DNA of 5,533 nucleotides, taken from NCBI GenBank assembly GCA_947074265.1, contig CAMTPD010000145.1, forward strand, positions 1 through 5,533. The letters run 5' to 3'. The notes under the pieces were generated by a model. It saw nothing but the letters and a program-made list of their open reading frames with translations. It was not told the DNA's origin and did no database searches. Positions within the stretch are counted from its first letter, which is position 1. Every line of letters begins with the position of its first letter. Positions 1-5,533 of the stretch are shown one piece after another. The DNA is from an uncultured Porphyromonadaceae bacterium. GTDB taxonomy: Bacteria; Bacteroidota; Bacteroidia; Bacteroidales; CAMTPD01. The translations under genes and the position numbers were made by a program.

Positions 1-1848
1 GGCTTGTTGGATATCAGCCGGCCCGCCGCCCACCAACGTTACCAGCTTTTTCACGTAAAGATTTACGTAAGCCGCGTTGAAGAACGGGTTCATGTCGCGC
101 GATAAAACAAGCTTGTTGCGGTCGTTTTTGTCGAAGTCGTGGCAACTCATGCAATGCTTATCAAAGATCGGTTGCACTTGTTCCATAAACGAGAAGTTTA
201 CCGGAGCTTTATCGTGCCAAGGCGAGATCTTTGCCGGAGCCTTGCGAAGTGCCATCGGCGTATTCGGGGTAGGAGTAGGTACCGATAGGCGGTCTTCATG
301 ACAGCCGATACAGCCATTCGTTTCGTTTGGCATCAGCATGGTACCGCTACGCATCGACTGTATCATCTTTTTGTCTTCATCGAGCAATTGAAAATACACA
401 TATGTCATAGCCGGAGCCTCGAAGTGAGCCGATCCGTCGGCCTCGATCGGAACTTCGCCCAAGATACGTTTGGTCTCGAAACTGTGCCAGTTTACACCCG
501 GAGCCTGTTCACCCTGACCACCCCAGCCGCCTTGCGTCCAGGTGCGCTTCTCGGGCGACTCCACAATGCGTAGGTATTTCGCTTTCCCTTTTTCCACACC
601 TTTCATGTGCGTCCCTTCGTATACGTTTTGCACGTAAAAGATACCTTTGCTGTTTTTGTGGTCGCGCATGGCAGGGATCACATTAGGTTTCTGGCGAGGC
701 TCAATTACAATCGGATCGAAAAGACTGAGCGTTCCTTCGAGAAGCAACTCTTCGATACCGTCGCGACTAAGCAGGTATAAACCACTTTTAGAGTCGAGAG
801 CCATCCATCCGCCCGGCTTGTACCAAATGGTACGTGATACCAAGAAGTTTGTTTCATTCACCGGATACGGGTCTTCGTAGTAGTGATCGAGCCATTTGAA
901 CGAATCCAGATCGCCTTCTTTTACAAGGTCGATCGATTTTGCAGGCCATATTTGTTGCACAGGCTCTATGCCGTCTACACCTTTTCTGCGATCTACGATT
1001 GCGATAGCTCCCCACGGTCTGTCGTGACAAGGGGCAAACGTACACACAATAGTCTCGGTACCCGGAATCTGACGTGCATCGAGCACGCCGCCCGGCGACT
1101 TGGTATTGTTTCCGTAGTAGATGGCATGCTTTGTTCCGTCGGGGTTTACCGTCCACAATCCTTGCGCATCGCCAAAGTTACGGTCTACATATTCCCATCT
1201 GTCGTAAAGGATGCGGCCGTCGCTCAGTATCGAGGCATGTCCTTCAAATAAAGTACTGATCCCGATCTGTGTAATGTTGGATCCATCAGCATTCATGCGA
1301 TACAGATTGGCCATGATGTGACGGTTGCACATGCAGTACTTGGGTTGTCGGGTCGAACTAAAGGCGATTCCGCCATCGGGCAAATATACCGGATCGATAT
1401 CGGAAACATCATTTGCTTTGGTCAATTGCTTTAGCTCCGAGCCATCCACATTGATTTCGTAAATATGATAACCGTCGTCTTTGTTTTTGCGCATGGAGAA
1501 GAGCACTTTTGTACCGTCGTACGAAAGCTCAGGGTCTCTGACCACACCGTCGGGAAGCGCGATCAATGTTTTGATTTCATTGGTGCCGACATCCCAAATG
1601 CGCATGGCACTTCCGGGTCTGAAGCTATCTTCGTTGATCTCTCCCTTTTGAAACAATGTTTCGGTATTGTGATGATCGGGTGCATACTGTTCTCGTTCGA
1701 TAAAAAGGATCTTCTTATTGTTGAGAATCTCTTTTGCTTTGGGCGAAAGTACGATTTGCTTCTCTTTCAATTCCTGCGCCGTAGCCGGAGTGAAGGATGC
1801 GCTCAGTAAGCTCGCCGAAAAGATGCACAAAGCAATATTCCGTTTCAT
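1..1848 (-). CDS. Secreted PD40 beta-propeller / c-type cytochrome protein, HzsA-related (3' end outside window)
   Basis: An open frame of 616 codons runs leftward from ATG at 1848 to the window edge without a stop, so the C-terminus is missing. Residues 1-24 form a Sec signal peptide (MKRN, hydrophobic core, TATA|QE cleavage). Residues about 85-300 read as PD40/WD40-like propeller blades, for example RDPELSYDGTKVLF near 105 and DIDPVYLPDGGIAFSSTR near 150. Residues about 395-480 carry ILGEVPIEADGSAHFEAPA-like sequence, which resembles the middle domain of hydrazine synthase alpha subunits. Two classical heme c motifs follow, CIGCH (513-517) and CMSCH (566-570). Other cysteines are CMC at 172-174 and CX4CH at 269-275. 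Family knowledge supports an exported heme protein; the reaction is unknown, and true hydrazine synthesis is not implied because no beta/gamma partner is visible. It is probably co-transcribed with the upstream IclR gene (34-bp gap). Start choice rests on the signal peptide; no Shine-Dalgarno is seen. Confidence 0.88.
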   Translation of the reverse strand, partial: MKRNIALCIFSASLLSASFTPATAQELKEKQIVLSPKAKEILNNKKILFIEREQYAPDHHNTETLFQKGEINEDSFRPGSAMRIWDVGTNEIKTLIALPDGVVRDPELSYDGTKVLFSMRKNKDDGYHIYEINVDGSELKQLTKANDVSDIDPVYLPDGGIAFSSTRQPKYCMCNRHIMANLYRMNADGSNITQIGISTLFEGHASILSDGRILYDRWEYVDRNFGDAQGLWTVNPDGTKHAIYYGNNTKSPGGVLDARQIPGTETIVCTFAPCHDRPWGAIAIVDRRKGVDGIEPVQQIWPAKSIDLVKEGDLDSFKWLDHYYEDPYPVNETNFLVSRTIWYKPGGWMALDSKSGLYLLSRDGIEELLLEGTLSLFDPIVIEPRQKPNVIPAMRDHKNSKGIFYVQNVYEGTHMKGVEKGKAKYLRIVESPEKRTWTQGGWGGQGEQAPGVNWHSFETKRILGEVPIEADGSAHFEAPAMTYVYFQLLDEDKKMIQSMRSGTMLMPNETNGCIGCHEDRLSVPTPTPNTPMALRKAPAKISPWHDKAPVNFSFMEQVQPIFDKHCMSCHDFDKNDRNKLVLSRDMNPFFNAAYVNLYVKKLVTLVGGGPADIQQA

Positions 1849-1882
1849 GAAAAAATGGTATTAGTTATCGTTCTGTTTTTCG

Positions 1883-2689
1883 TTATGATTCAATGTGTCC
1901 GAGTGATGCGGAAATCTCTTTTGCGGTATGCATGATGGCTTCGGCAATTTGCGGGAACTCCTGTTTGGTGAGTCGGCCCGACGGACCGGAGGTCCAGATC
2001 GAAGCAATCACCTGTCCGAATTGATTAAATACCGGAGCCGCAACGCAGTTTACACCGGCAAGCTCCTCTTCGAGATCTACTCCGTAGCCAAGTTTTCGCA
2101 CCTTTTCGAGTTCCTTTCGCATGGCATCTGCCGAGGCGATGGTGCGCTTGTTGAATACCTCATACGTCATACCGTTTAAGATCTCTTCGCGCTGTGCTTC
2201 GTCGCAAAAGGCAAGCAATACTTTGCCCGGAGCCGAAGCATGCAGGCAAAAAGCTGCTCCCGGTTTTAGGATAAATGTAAAGTTGTGCGAGCCCAAAACC
2301 TGCTCAAGCAACACAACTTTGTCATTGACCAATGCTCCGAGCATGACAGCTTCTTTTATCTGATCGCGCAATTTTTGCATCGGGCGCAAGCTACGTTCTA
2401 CCAGGTTGGAGCCACCCAGCGACGAGAGTCCGAGTTTGAAGATTCGCTGCGTAAGCGCAAAACGTTTCGTTTCTTCGTCTTTGTACAAGTAGCCCATTTC
2501 GAGAAACGAATTCGCAATACGAAAGACTGTGGTCTTCGATAGCTTTGTTTTCTCGTGCATCTCCTGAATGGTTACTCCTCCGGGAAACTCCGAAACGAAT
2601 TCAAGTATTTCCATTCCCTTCGTAAGCATGGGCACTGTGTATTTCGACTCTTGGTCTTCAAGTTCTTCTTTCTTAGCTGGTTTAGGCAT
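1883..2689 (-). CDS. IclR-family transcriptional regulator
   Basis: This 268-residue protein has the normal IclR length and architecture. A lysine/glutamate-rich leader (1-16) precedes a winged helix-turn-helix (about 17-80), beginning TVPMLTKGMEILEFVSE and with the recognition helix at LSKTTVFRIANSFLEMGYL (50-68). The effector-binding domain covers about 95-265 and includes the conserved HASAPGK motif at 150-156 and a PSGRLT segment near the end. Family members bind small organic acids or aromatic and sugar-derived ligands and act as cytoplasmic dimers or tetramers, as repressors or activators; the ligand here cannot be read from sequence. The gene lies first in a leftward unit with the HzsA-like gene and is divergent from the M60 protease gene, so autoregulation and control of either neighbour are plausible inferences. 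Two good Bacteroides-type promoters lie just upstream. The start at 2689 gives a complete DNA-binding domain; no Shine-Dalgarno is evident, as usual in this phylum. Confidence 0.95.
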   Translation of the reverse strand: MPKPAKKEELEDQESKYTVPMLTKGMEILEFVSEFPGGVTIQEMHEKTKLSKTTVFRIANSFLEMGYLYKDEETKRFALTQRIFKLGLSSLGGSNLVERSLRPMQKLRDQIKEAVMLGALVNDKVVLLEQVLGSHNFTFILKPGAAFCLHASAPGKVLLAFCDEAQREEILNGMTYEVFNKRTIASADAMRKELEKVRKLGYGVDLEEELAGVNCVAAPVFNQFGQVIASIWTSGPSGRLTKQEFPQIAEAIMHTAKEISASLGHIES

Positions 2690-2704
2690 TGTTTGGATGC
2701 TTTT

Positions 2705-2717
2705 ATTTGTTTCAAAT
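2705..2717. promoter_or_regulatory. Possible operator: ATTTG-TTT-CAAAT inverted repeat
   Basis: A perfect inverted repeat with 5-bp arms and a 3-bp centre overlaps the -7 element of the IclR-proximal promoter. Its position would suit autorepression. In AT-rich DNA such short palindromes arise by chance, so this is only a candidate. Confidence 0.25.
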
Positions 2718-2746
2718 ATAAAACTATGTTTCGTATATGGTGCAAA
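2713..2746 (-). promoter_or_regulatory. Bacteroides-type promoter, proximal, for the IclR operon
   Basis: Read on the minus strand, TATATTTG (2720 to 2713) matches the -7 consensus TAnnTTTG exactly, and TTTG (2746 to 2743) stands 22 bp upstream as the -33 element. Spacing is slightly longer than the usual 19-21 bp. Transcription would start near 2706-2709, giving a leader of about 20 nt before the IclR ATG. Confidence 0.5.
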
Positions 2747-2773
2747 TGTAAGTTTTCAAATGAATAAAACAAA
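2743..2773 (-). promoter_or_regulatory. Bacteroides-type promoter, distal, for the IclR operon
   Basis: On the minus strand TACATTTG (2750 to 2743) is an exact TAnnTTTG match, with TTTG (2773 to 2770) exactly 19 bp upstream, the favoured spacing. Transcription would begin near 2737-2740, about 50 nt before the IclR start. The -7 of this promoter shares its TTTG with the -33 of the proximal one, so the two may compete or be alternatives. Confidence 0.5.
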
Positions 2774-2841
2774 CATTCTTCGTATAAAATATTCGGTGTC
2801 TTTGTGCTCAAGAAGAATAAAGTATACCATGCTTTAGCAAT

Positions 2842-2854
2842 TTACTTGTATTGA
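2842..2854 (+). repeat. Left copy of a 13-bp direct repeat flanking the GC-rich palindromic block
   Basis: TTACTTGTATTGA matches TTACTTGTAATGA at 2949-2961 in 12 of 13 positions. The two copies lie on either side of the GC-rich block, the left one 6 bp away from it and the right one 1 bp away. They could be a target-site duplication or paired protein-binding sites. Confidence 0.6.
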
Positions 2855-2860
2855 CTAAAC

Positions 2861-2947
2861 CTTGTGCCCCGGGGCTCCCATCTTTGTGCCCTTGGGGTTT
2901 CGTCTTTGCGGGCCTGGGCGCAAAGTCTGTACCCCTAGGGCACAAAG
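2861..2947. repeat. GC-rich repeat block with a 66-bp nested palindrome
   Basis: This 87-bp block is about 62% G+C inside AT-rich intergenic DNA. Outer arms CTTTGTGCCCTTGGGG (2882-2897) and CCCCTAGGGCACAAAG (2932-2947) pair at 15 of 16 positions. Inner arms CTTTGCG (2904-2910) and CGCAAAG (2919-2925) pair perfectly around an 8-nt centre, and both pairs share the same axis at 2914/2915, separated by symmetric 6-nt unpaired stretches. A further unit, CTTGTGCCCCGGGGC (2861-2875), contains the perfect 10-bp palindrome GCCCCGGGGC. The units therefore recur at 2861, 2882 and 2904, with an inverted one ending at 2947. The block lies between the divergent promoters, about 20 bp upstream of the presumed -33 of the M60 gene. 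It may be an operator array or a REP/MITE-like element. No T-tract follows on either strand, so it does not look like a terminator. Confidence 0.8.
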
Positions 2948-2948
2948 C

Positions 2949-2961
2949 TTACTTGTAATGA
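2949..2961 (+). repeat. Right copy of the 13-bp direct repeat flanking the palindromic block
   Basis: TTACTTGTAATGA repeats the sequence at 2842-2854 with one mismatch. It abuts the right end of the palindrome and lies just upstream of the presumed -33 element of the M60 promoter. Confidence 0.6.
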
Positions 2962-2965
2962 ATCG

Positions 2966-2996
2966 GTTGGTTGTGTTATTAAATAATGTATATTTG
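2966..2996 (+). promoter_or_regulatory. Bacteroides-type promoter for the M60 protease unit
   Basis: TATATTTG (2989-2996) is an exact match to TAnnTTTG, and GTTG (2966-2969), one mismatch from TTTG, stands 19 bp upstream. Transcription would start near 3000-3004, leaving a short AT-rich leader of about 20 nt before the ATG at 3022. This places the palindromic block roughly 55-120 bp upstream of the start point, a position that suits an activator better than a simple repressor. Confidence 0.6.
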
Positions 2997-3021
2997 TTTC
3001 AATATAATCTATACCTAAATC

Positions 3022-4980
3022 ATGAAACAACACTTGAAGAAGTTTGTAGCCTTATCGTTGCTATCCACGGTATCGGCTCATTTGTATGCACAAGAACTAT
3101 CGCAAAAAGACTTGCAACTGTTTGGAAATACTCAGCTAACCAAGTTGCACAAAAAAGCATCTCAGTCGCAGATTGAGCAGATGAACTCATCGCTGCTTAA
3201 AGAGACGGCCAACTCGATGAAGGGTGGGGCGTACGACGTAAAAGAGCGATTCAAAAGTTACGAATGCTACCTCAATCCGCAGATCTTGGCACAGGAGCTG
3301 AAGACAAGCGGCTACTCTCAGTTTGAAAATCCTACAGGTATTTATTTCGCGGCAGGCGACTCGGCTTTGCTTTGGGTGGGCCCGCTCAACGGTGCCGACG
3401 TATCGCTCGTGGTGCAAGAGTGGGGACCTCAGGAGAAAAAGGAAGCAAAAGGTCGTCGCGGTGAGCGCAACGGACATTACAAACTCAAAGAGGGTTTGAA
3501 TGTGTTCGAAATAAAAGAAGGTGGGAATAGCTACATTCGTTATTATGCAGACGAAGTGCCCGCAGATCATTTTCGTAACAACAAAAAGAAATCAAAGGGG
3601 CAAACTGCTTTCGCTCCGGTGCAGGTGCACGTTGTGGGCGGACGTGTAAATGGAGTGTTTAACGCTGCGAAGGATGATAACAAACGTTGGAACCAATTGC
3701 TCGATAATGCGGTAAGTCCGGTGATGGATGTGGTAGGCGAGCAAACGCAACTCATCTACTCAGTGGCATCTCTCAAGCGAGAAGCTTACGGAAAGGGGAT
3801 AGAGTTGGTGGCTCTTTACGACAGCCTGATCGGGCATCAACACCAAATCATGGGCTTGAAGAAGTATAACCGAATTCCGAAAAACCACATGCTCGGTCGC
3901 GTAATCTGGAATGGTTTTATGCATGCCGACGGCTTGGGCGCTGCCTTTCACGACAACACCATGGTGGATCTTGCTAATGTAGACAAATTACGCATCAATA
4001 GTTGGGGCGTGGCGCATGAGTTCGGACACGTCAATCAAGTAAGGCCTAATATGAAATGGGTAGGTACAACAGAGGTGACGAACAATATCTTTTCCGTTTG
4101 GTCGCAGTATTATTACAACGAGCACGCACCTAAGTTGGAACGAGAGGTCTTGCGCGATTACGACGGACTAAAGGTTGGCGGCCGCATTACCGCTTACATG
4201 GAGAGTGCTTTTGTACACGAGCAGCCCTGGCTTACACAAGCAGGAAACGATCGCTGGGATCGTGAGCGTCCGCGCGATTGGGGAGGCGATCACTTTGTGA
4301 AGTTGGTGCCTTTCTGGCAACTTCAGCTTTACTTTGCCGTTGCGGGTAAAGACAATCAATGGTACAACCCCGACTTCTACGGAGATATCTACATTCAAGC
4401 AATCGATGACACGGTAACGAAGGATAAAGAGGATAGCTATTATCAGTTGGCTTTTATCAAACGTGCCTGTGATGTGGCAAAGCTCGACCTGACCGATTTC
4501 TTTGCACAATCGCGCATGTTGCATCCGATCGATTTGTGGGTCGACGACTACACCTGTGCGCAAATGACTATAAAGCCGGCAGATATTGATGCAGTCAAGC
4601 AATATGCTTCGAAGTATCCAAAACCAACGACTCCTGTTTTGCACTACCTTACGGCAAACAGTGTAGAGCAGTATCGCAAGCAACTGCCGCTATCGGGCGA
4701 AACGGGCAAAGGATATACGCTTTGTAAAGGTGAGGGAGCAAAAAAAGTGGTAGACGGAAACATCAATGCAACCATTAAAGGAGACTATCTACTGGTCGAC
4801 AATTCTGCATGGAAGAATGCCGTTGCTTTTGAAACGTATGCCAACGACAAACTTGTAAAAGTTGCTTTCGTAGGGGCCGGATCAAACGACCTCGCGTCTA
4901 CGGTGGTGCATCTGCCCGATGGCTACACCACGGTAAAAGCCGTGGGCTTCGACGGTACCCGTCTTGAGGTAATTGATTGA
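3022..4980 (+). CDS. Secreted M60-like (enhancin/mucinase family) zinc metalloprotease
   Basis: The 652-residue product begins with a Sec signal peptide (MKQHLKKF, hydrophobic core, cleavage LYA|QE after residue 23) with no lipobox, so it is probably periplasmic or released. Residues about 70-220 resemble the N-terminal beta part of the M60 domain (ERFKSYECYLNPQILAQEL, NPTGIYFAAGD). The catalytic segment contains H332-E-F-G-H336 and the third zinc ligand or downstream glutamate E351 in TTEVTNN, matching the HExxH...E gluzincin pattern of M60. FVKLVPFWQLQLYF follows at about 430, and a small C-terminal beta domain occupies about 540-652. Characterised relatives such as Bacteroides BT4244 cleave O-glycosylated mucin-type proteins; this substrate is inferred by family. 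No BACON or CBM32-type module is present, leaving only about 45 residues between signal peptide and the M60 region. The gene is divergent from the IclR regulator and precedes a lipoprotein gene by 42 bp. Start is fixed by the signal peptide; no Shine-Dalgarno. Confidence 0.94.
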   Translation: MKQHLKKFVALSLLSTVSAHLYAQELSQKDLQLFGNTQLTKLHKKASQSQIEQMNSSLLKETANSMKGGAYDVKERFKSYECYLNPQILAQELKTSGYSQFENPTGIYFAAGDSALLWVGPLNGADVSLVVQEWGPQEKKEAKGRRGERNGHYKLKEGLNVFEIKEGGNSYIRYYADEVPADHFRNNKKKSKGQTAFAPVQVHVVGGRVNGVFNAAKDDNKRWNQLLDNAVSPVMDVVGEQTQLIYSVASLKREAYGKGIELVALYDSLIGHQHQIMGLKKYNRIPKNHMLGRVIWNGFMHADGLGAAFHDNTMVDLANVDKLRINSWGVAHEFGHVNQVRPNMKWVGTTEVTNNIFSVWSQYYYNEHAPKLEREVLRDYDGLKVGGRITAYMESAFVHEQPWLTQAGNDRWDRERPRDWGGDHFVKLVPFWQLQLYFAVAGKDNQWYNPDFYGDIYIQAIDDTVTKDKEDSYYQLAFIKRACDVAKLDLTDFFAQSRMLHPIDLWVDDYTCAQMTIKPADIDAVKQYASKYPKPTTPVLHYLTANSVEQYRKQLPLSGETGKGYTLCKGEGAKKVVDGNINATIKGDYLLVDNSAWKNAVAFETYANDKLVKVAFVGAGSNDLASTVVHLPDGYTTVKAVGFDGTRLEVID

Positions 4981-5022
4981 CACGTTTATCCGAATACTCA
5001 TATAACTTAAAATGTAATACTT

Positions 5023-5533
5023 ATGAAAAAATCACTTTTCTTTATGTTGGTTTCTGGTTTGCTGATGATGAGTTGCCGAAATACACCACCGGAGCAGCAA
5101 CCTTCAACAATCACTGTAGATCTTGCAAGTGAATTAAAATATCCATTTGATGGAATGATCGATTCGATGTATTTAGTGCCATTGGAAACTACGGATGATG
5201 CATTACTGTCTAATAAAAATACTATTGTTTTAAATGATTCTCTTGTATTTTGCCATACGCTTTTTTCTAAACAGATTGCAGTGTTCTATCGTAATGGAAA
5301 ACATCGTAATACGTTCAGTCGCTTTGGTCAAGGCGGAGAAGAGTATAATAACATCACCTCCTATTTTATTAACGAAGATACGATTGTTATAAATGACTTC
5401 GGAAAGAAAAAGTTGATGTATTATTCTTTAGACGGAGACTGTATACATGCGAGAAATTTACCGGTTAGTTATAGTAGTGTTTATCCCTACGGTGGAGATG
5501 GAGCTTTTGTGGCTGGGGTTGGCTTTTCTAATC
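5023..5533 (+). CDS. 6-bladed beta-propeller lipoprotein, N-terminal part (gene continues past window)
   Basis: 170 codons are visible, open to the right edge. Residues 1-18 form a lipoprotein signal (MKKSLFFML...LLMMSC) with Cys18 as the probable lipidated residue. The residues after the cysteine (RNTPPEQQ) lack the acidic cluster typical of Bacteroidetes surface-export signals, so a periplasm-facing anchor is likelier, by inference. The mature start reads like the family of 6-bladed beta-propeller lipoproteins common in Bacteroidales: DSMYLVPLETTDD near 50-62, then repeating strands with F-x-R-x-G-K (IAVFYRNGK), FGQGGEEYNNI and LMYYSLDGD. The function of this family is not established. The gene follows the M60 gene by 42 bp on the same strand with no separate promoter or terminator seen, so it is probably co-transcribed. 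Its sequence is clearly more AT-rich than the protease gene. The start follows from the signal sequence. Confidence 0.85.
   Translation, partial: MKKSLFFMLVSGLLMMSCRNTPPEQQPSTITVDLASELKYPFDGMIDSMYLVPLETTDDALLSNKNTIVLNDSLVFCHTLFSKQIAVFYRNGKHRNTFSRFGQGGEEYNNITSYFINEDTIVINDFGKKKLMYYSLDGDCIHARNLPVSYSSVYPYGGDGAFVAGVGFSN

Noticed and set aside
883..1251. 122-codon plus-strand open frame, and similar ones between 77 and 1809
   Set aside because: All are antisense to the continuous 616-codon HzsA-like frame, which has a signal peptide, propeller motifs and heme motifs; they are shadow frames.
1..1848. A genuine anammox hydrazine synthase alpha subunit
   Set aside because: The genomic context and promoter style point to Bacteroidales, no beta or gamma subunit gene is visible, and the resemblance is at the level of domain order and short motifs.
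2572..2811. 79-codon minus-strand open frame overlapping the IclR start
   Set aside because: It runs through the IclR promoter region and the start of the IclR gene in a different frame and resembles translated AT-rich intergenic sequence.
2882..2947. The palindrome as an intrinsic (rho-independent) terminator
   Set aside because: It lies upstream of both divergent genes, no gene ends toward it within the window, and no run of T follows the stem on either strand.
2861..2947. The repeated 21-23 bp units as a small CRISPR array
   Set aside because: The units are adjacent with no spacers, too degenerate and too few, one is inverted, and no cas gene is near.
2862..3176. 104-codon plus-strand open frame through the palindromic block
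   Set aside because: It is formed by the repeat block and overlaps the start of the M60 gene in another frame, with no recognisable protein features; the presumed promoter at 2966-2996 lies inside it.
4168..4683. 171-codon minus-strand open frame inside the M60 gene
   Set aside because: It is wholly antisense to a well-supported enzyme gene, and its translation shows no recognisable domain or signal.

Overview
The window looks like a chromosomal segment from a member of the Bacteroidetes, most likely the order Bacteroidales. Three things suggest this. The intergenic region carries several matches to the Bacteroides-type promoter (TTTG at -33, TAnnTTTG at -7). None of the start codons has a clear Shine-Dalgarno sequence. 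The proteins (M60-like peptidase, 6-bladed beta-propeller lipoprotein, HzsA-like PD40/cytochrome protein) belong to families common in that group. Genus cannot be decided from this stretch.

Layout: two transcription units diverge from one 332-bp intergenic region (2690-3021). Leftward, on the minus strand, an IclR-family regulator (2689 to 1883) is followed after 34 bp by a secreted protein (1848 to beyond base 1) with a PD40 beta-propeller and at least two CxxCH heme-binding motifs, related to the hydrazine synthase alpha-subunit family. Rightward, on the plus strand, a secreted M60/enhancin-type zinc metalloprotease with a complete HEFGH...E motif (3022-4980) is followed after 42 bp by the 5' part of a 6-bladed beta-propeller lipoprotein gene (5023 to beyond 5533).

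The intergenic region is the most unusual part. Between the two sets of divergent promoters lies an 87-bp GC-rich block (about 62% G+C in AT-rich surroundings). It contains a 66-bp nested palindrome and three to four degenerate units about 21-23 bp apart with the theme CTTTGTGCCCnnGGGG. A near-identical 13-bp direct repeat (12/13) lies just outside the block on each side. This could be a regulatory array serving the divergent genes or a small REP/MITE-like insertion; the sequence alone does not decide.

Working model (inference): the IclR protein senses a small organic ligand and controls its own operon with the heme protein, and perhaps also the divergent protease/lipoprotein unit. The protease probably cleaves O-glycosylated (mucin-like) proteins outside the cytoplasm. 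The heme protein would be an extracytoplasmic redox or ligand-binding protein of unknown reaction. No RNA genes, CRISPR arrays, complete insertion sequences or intrinsic terminators were found.
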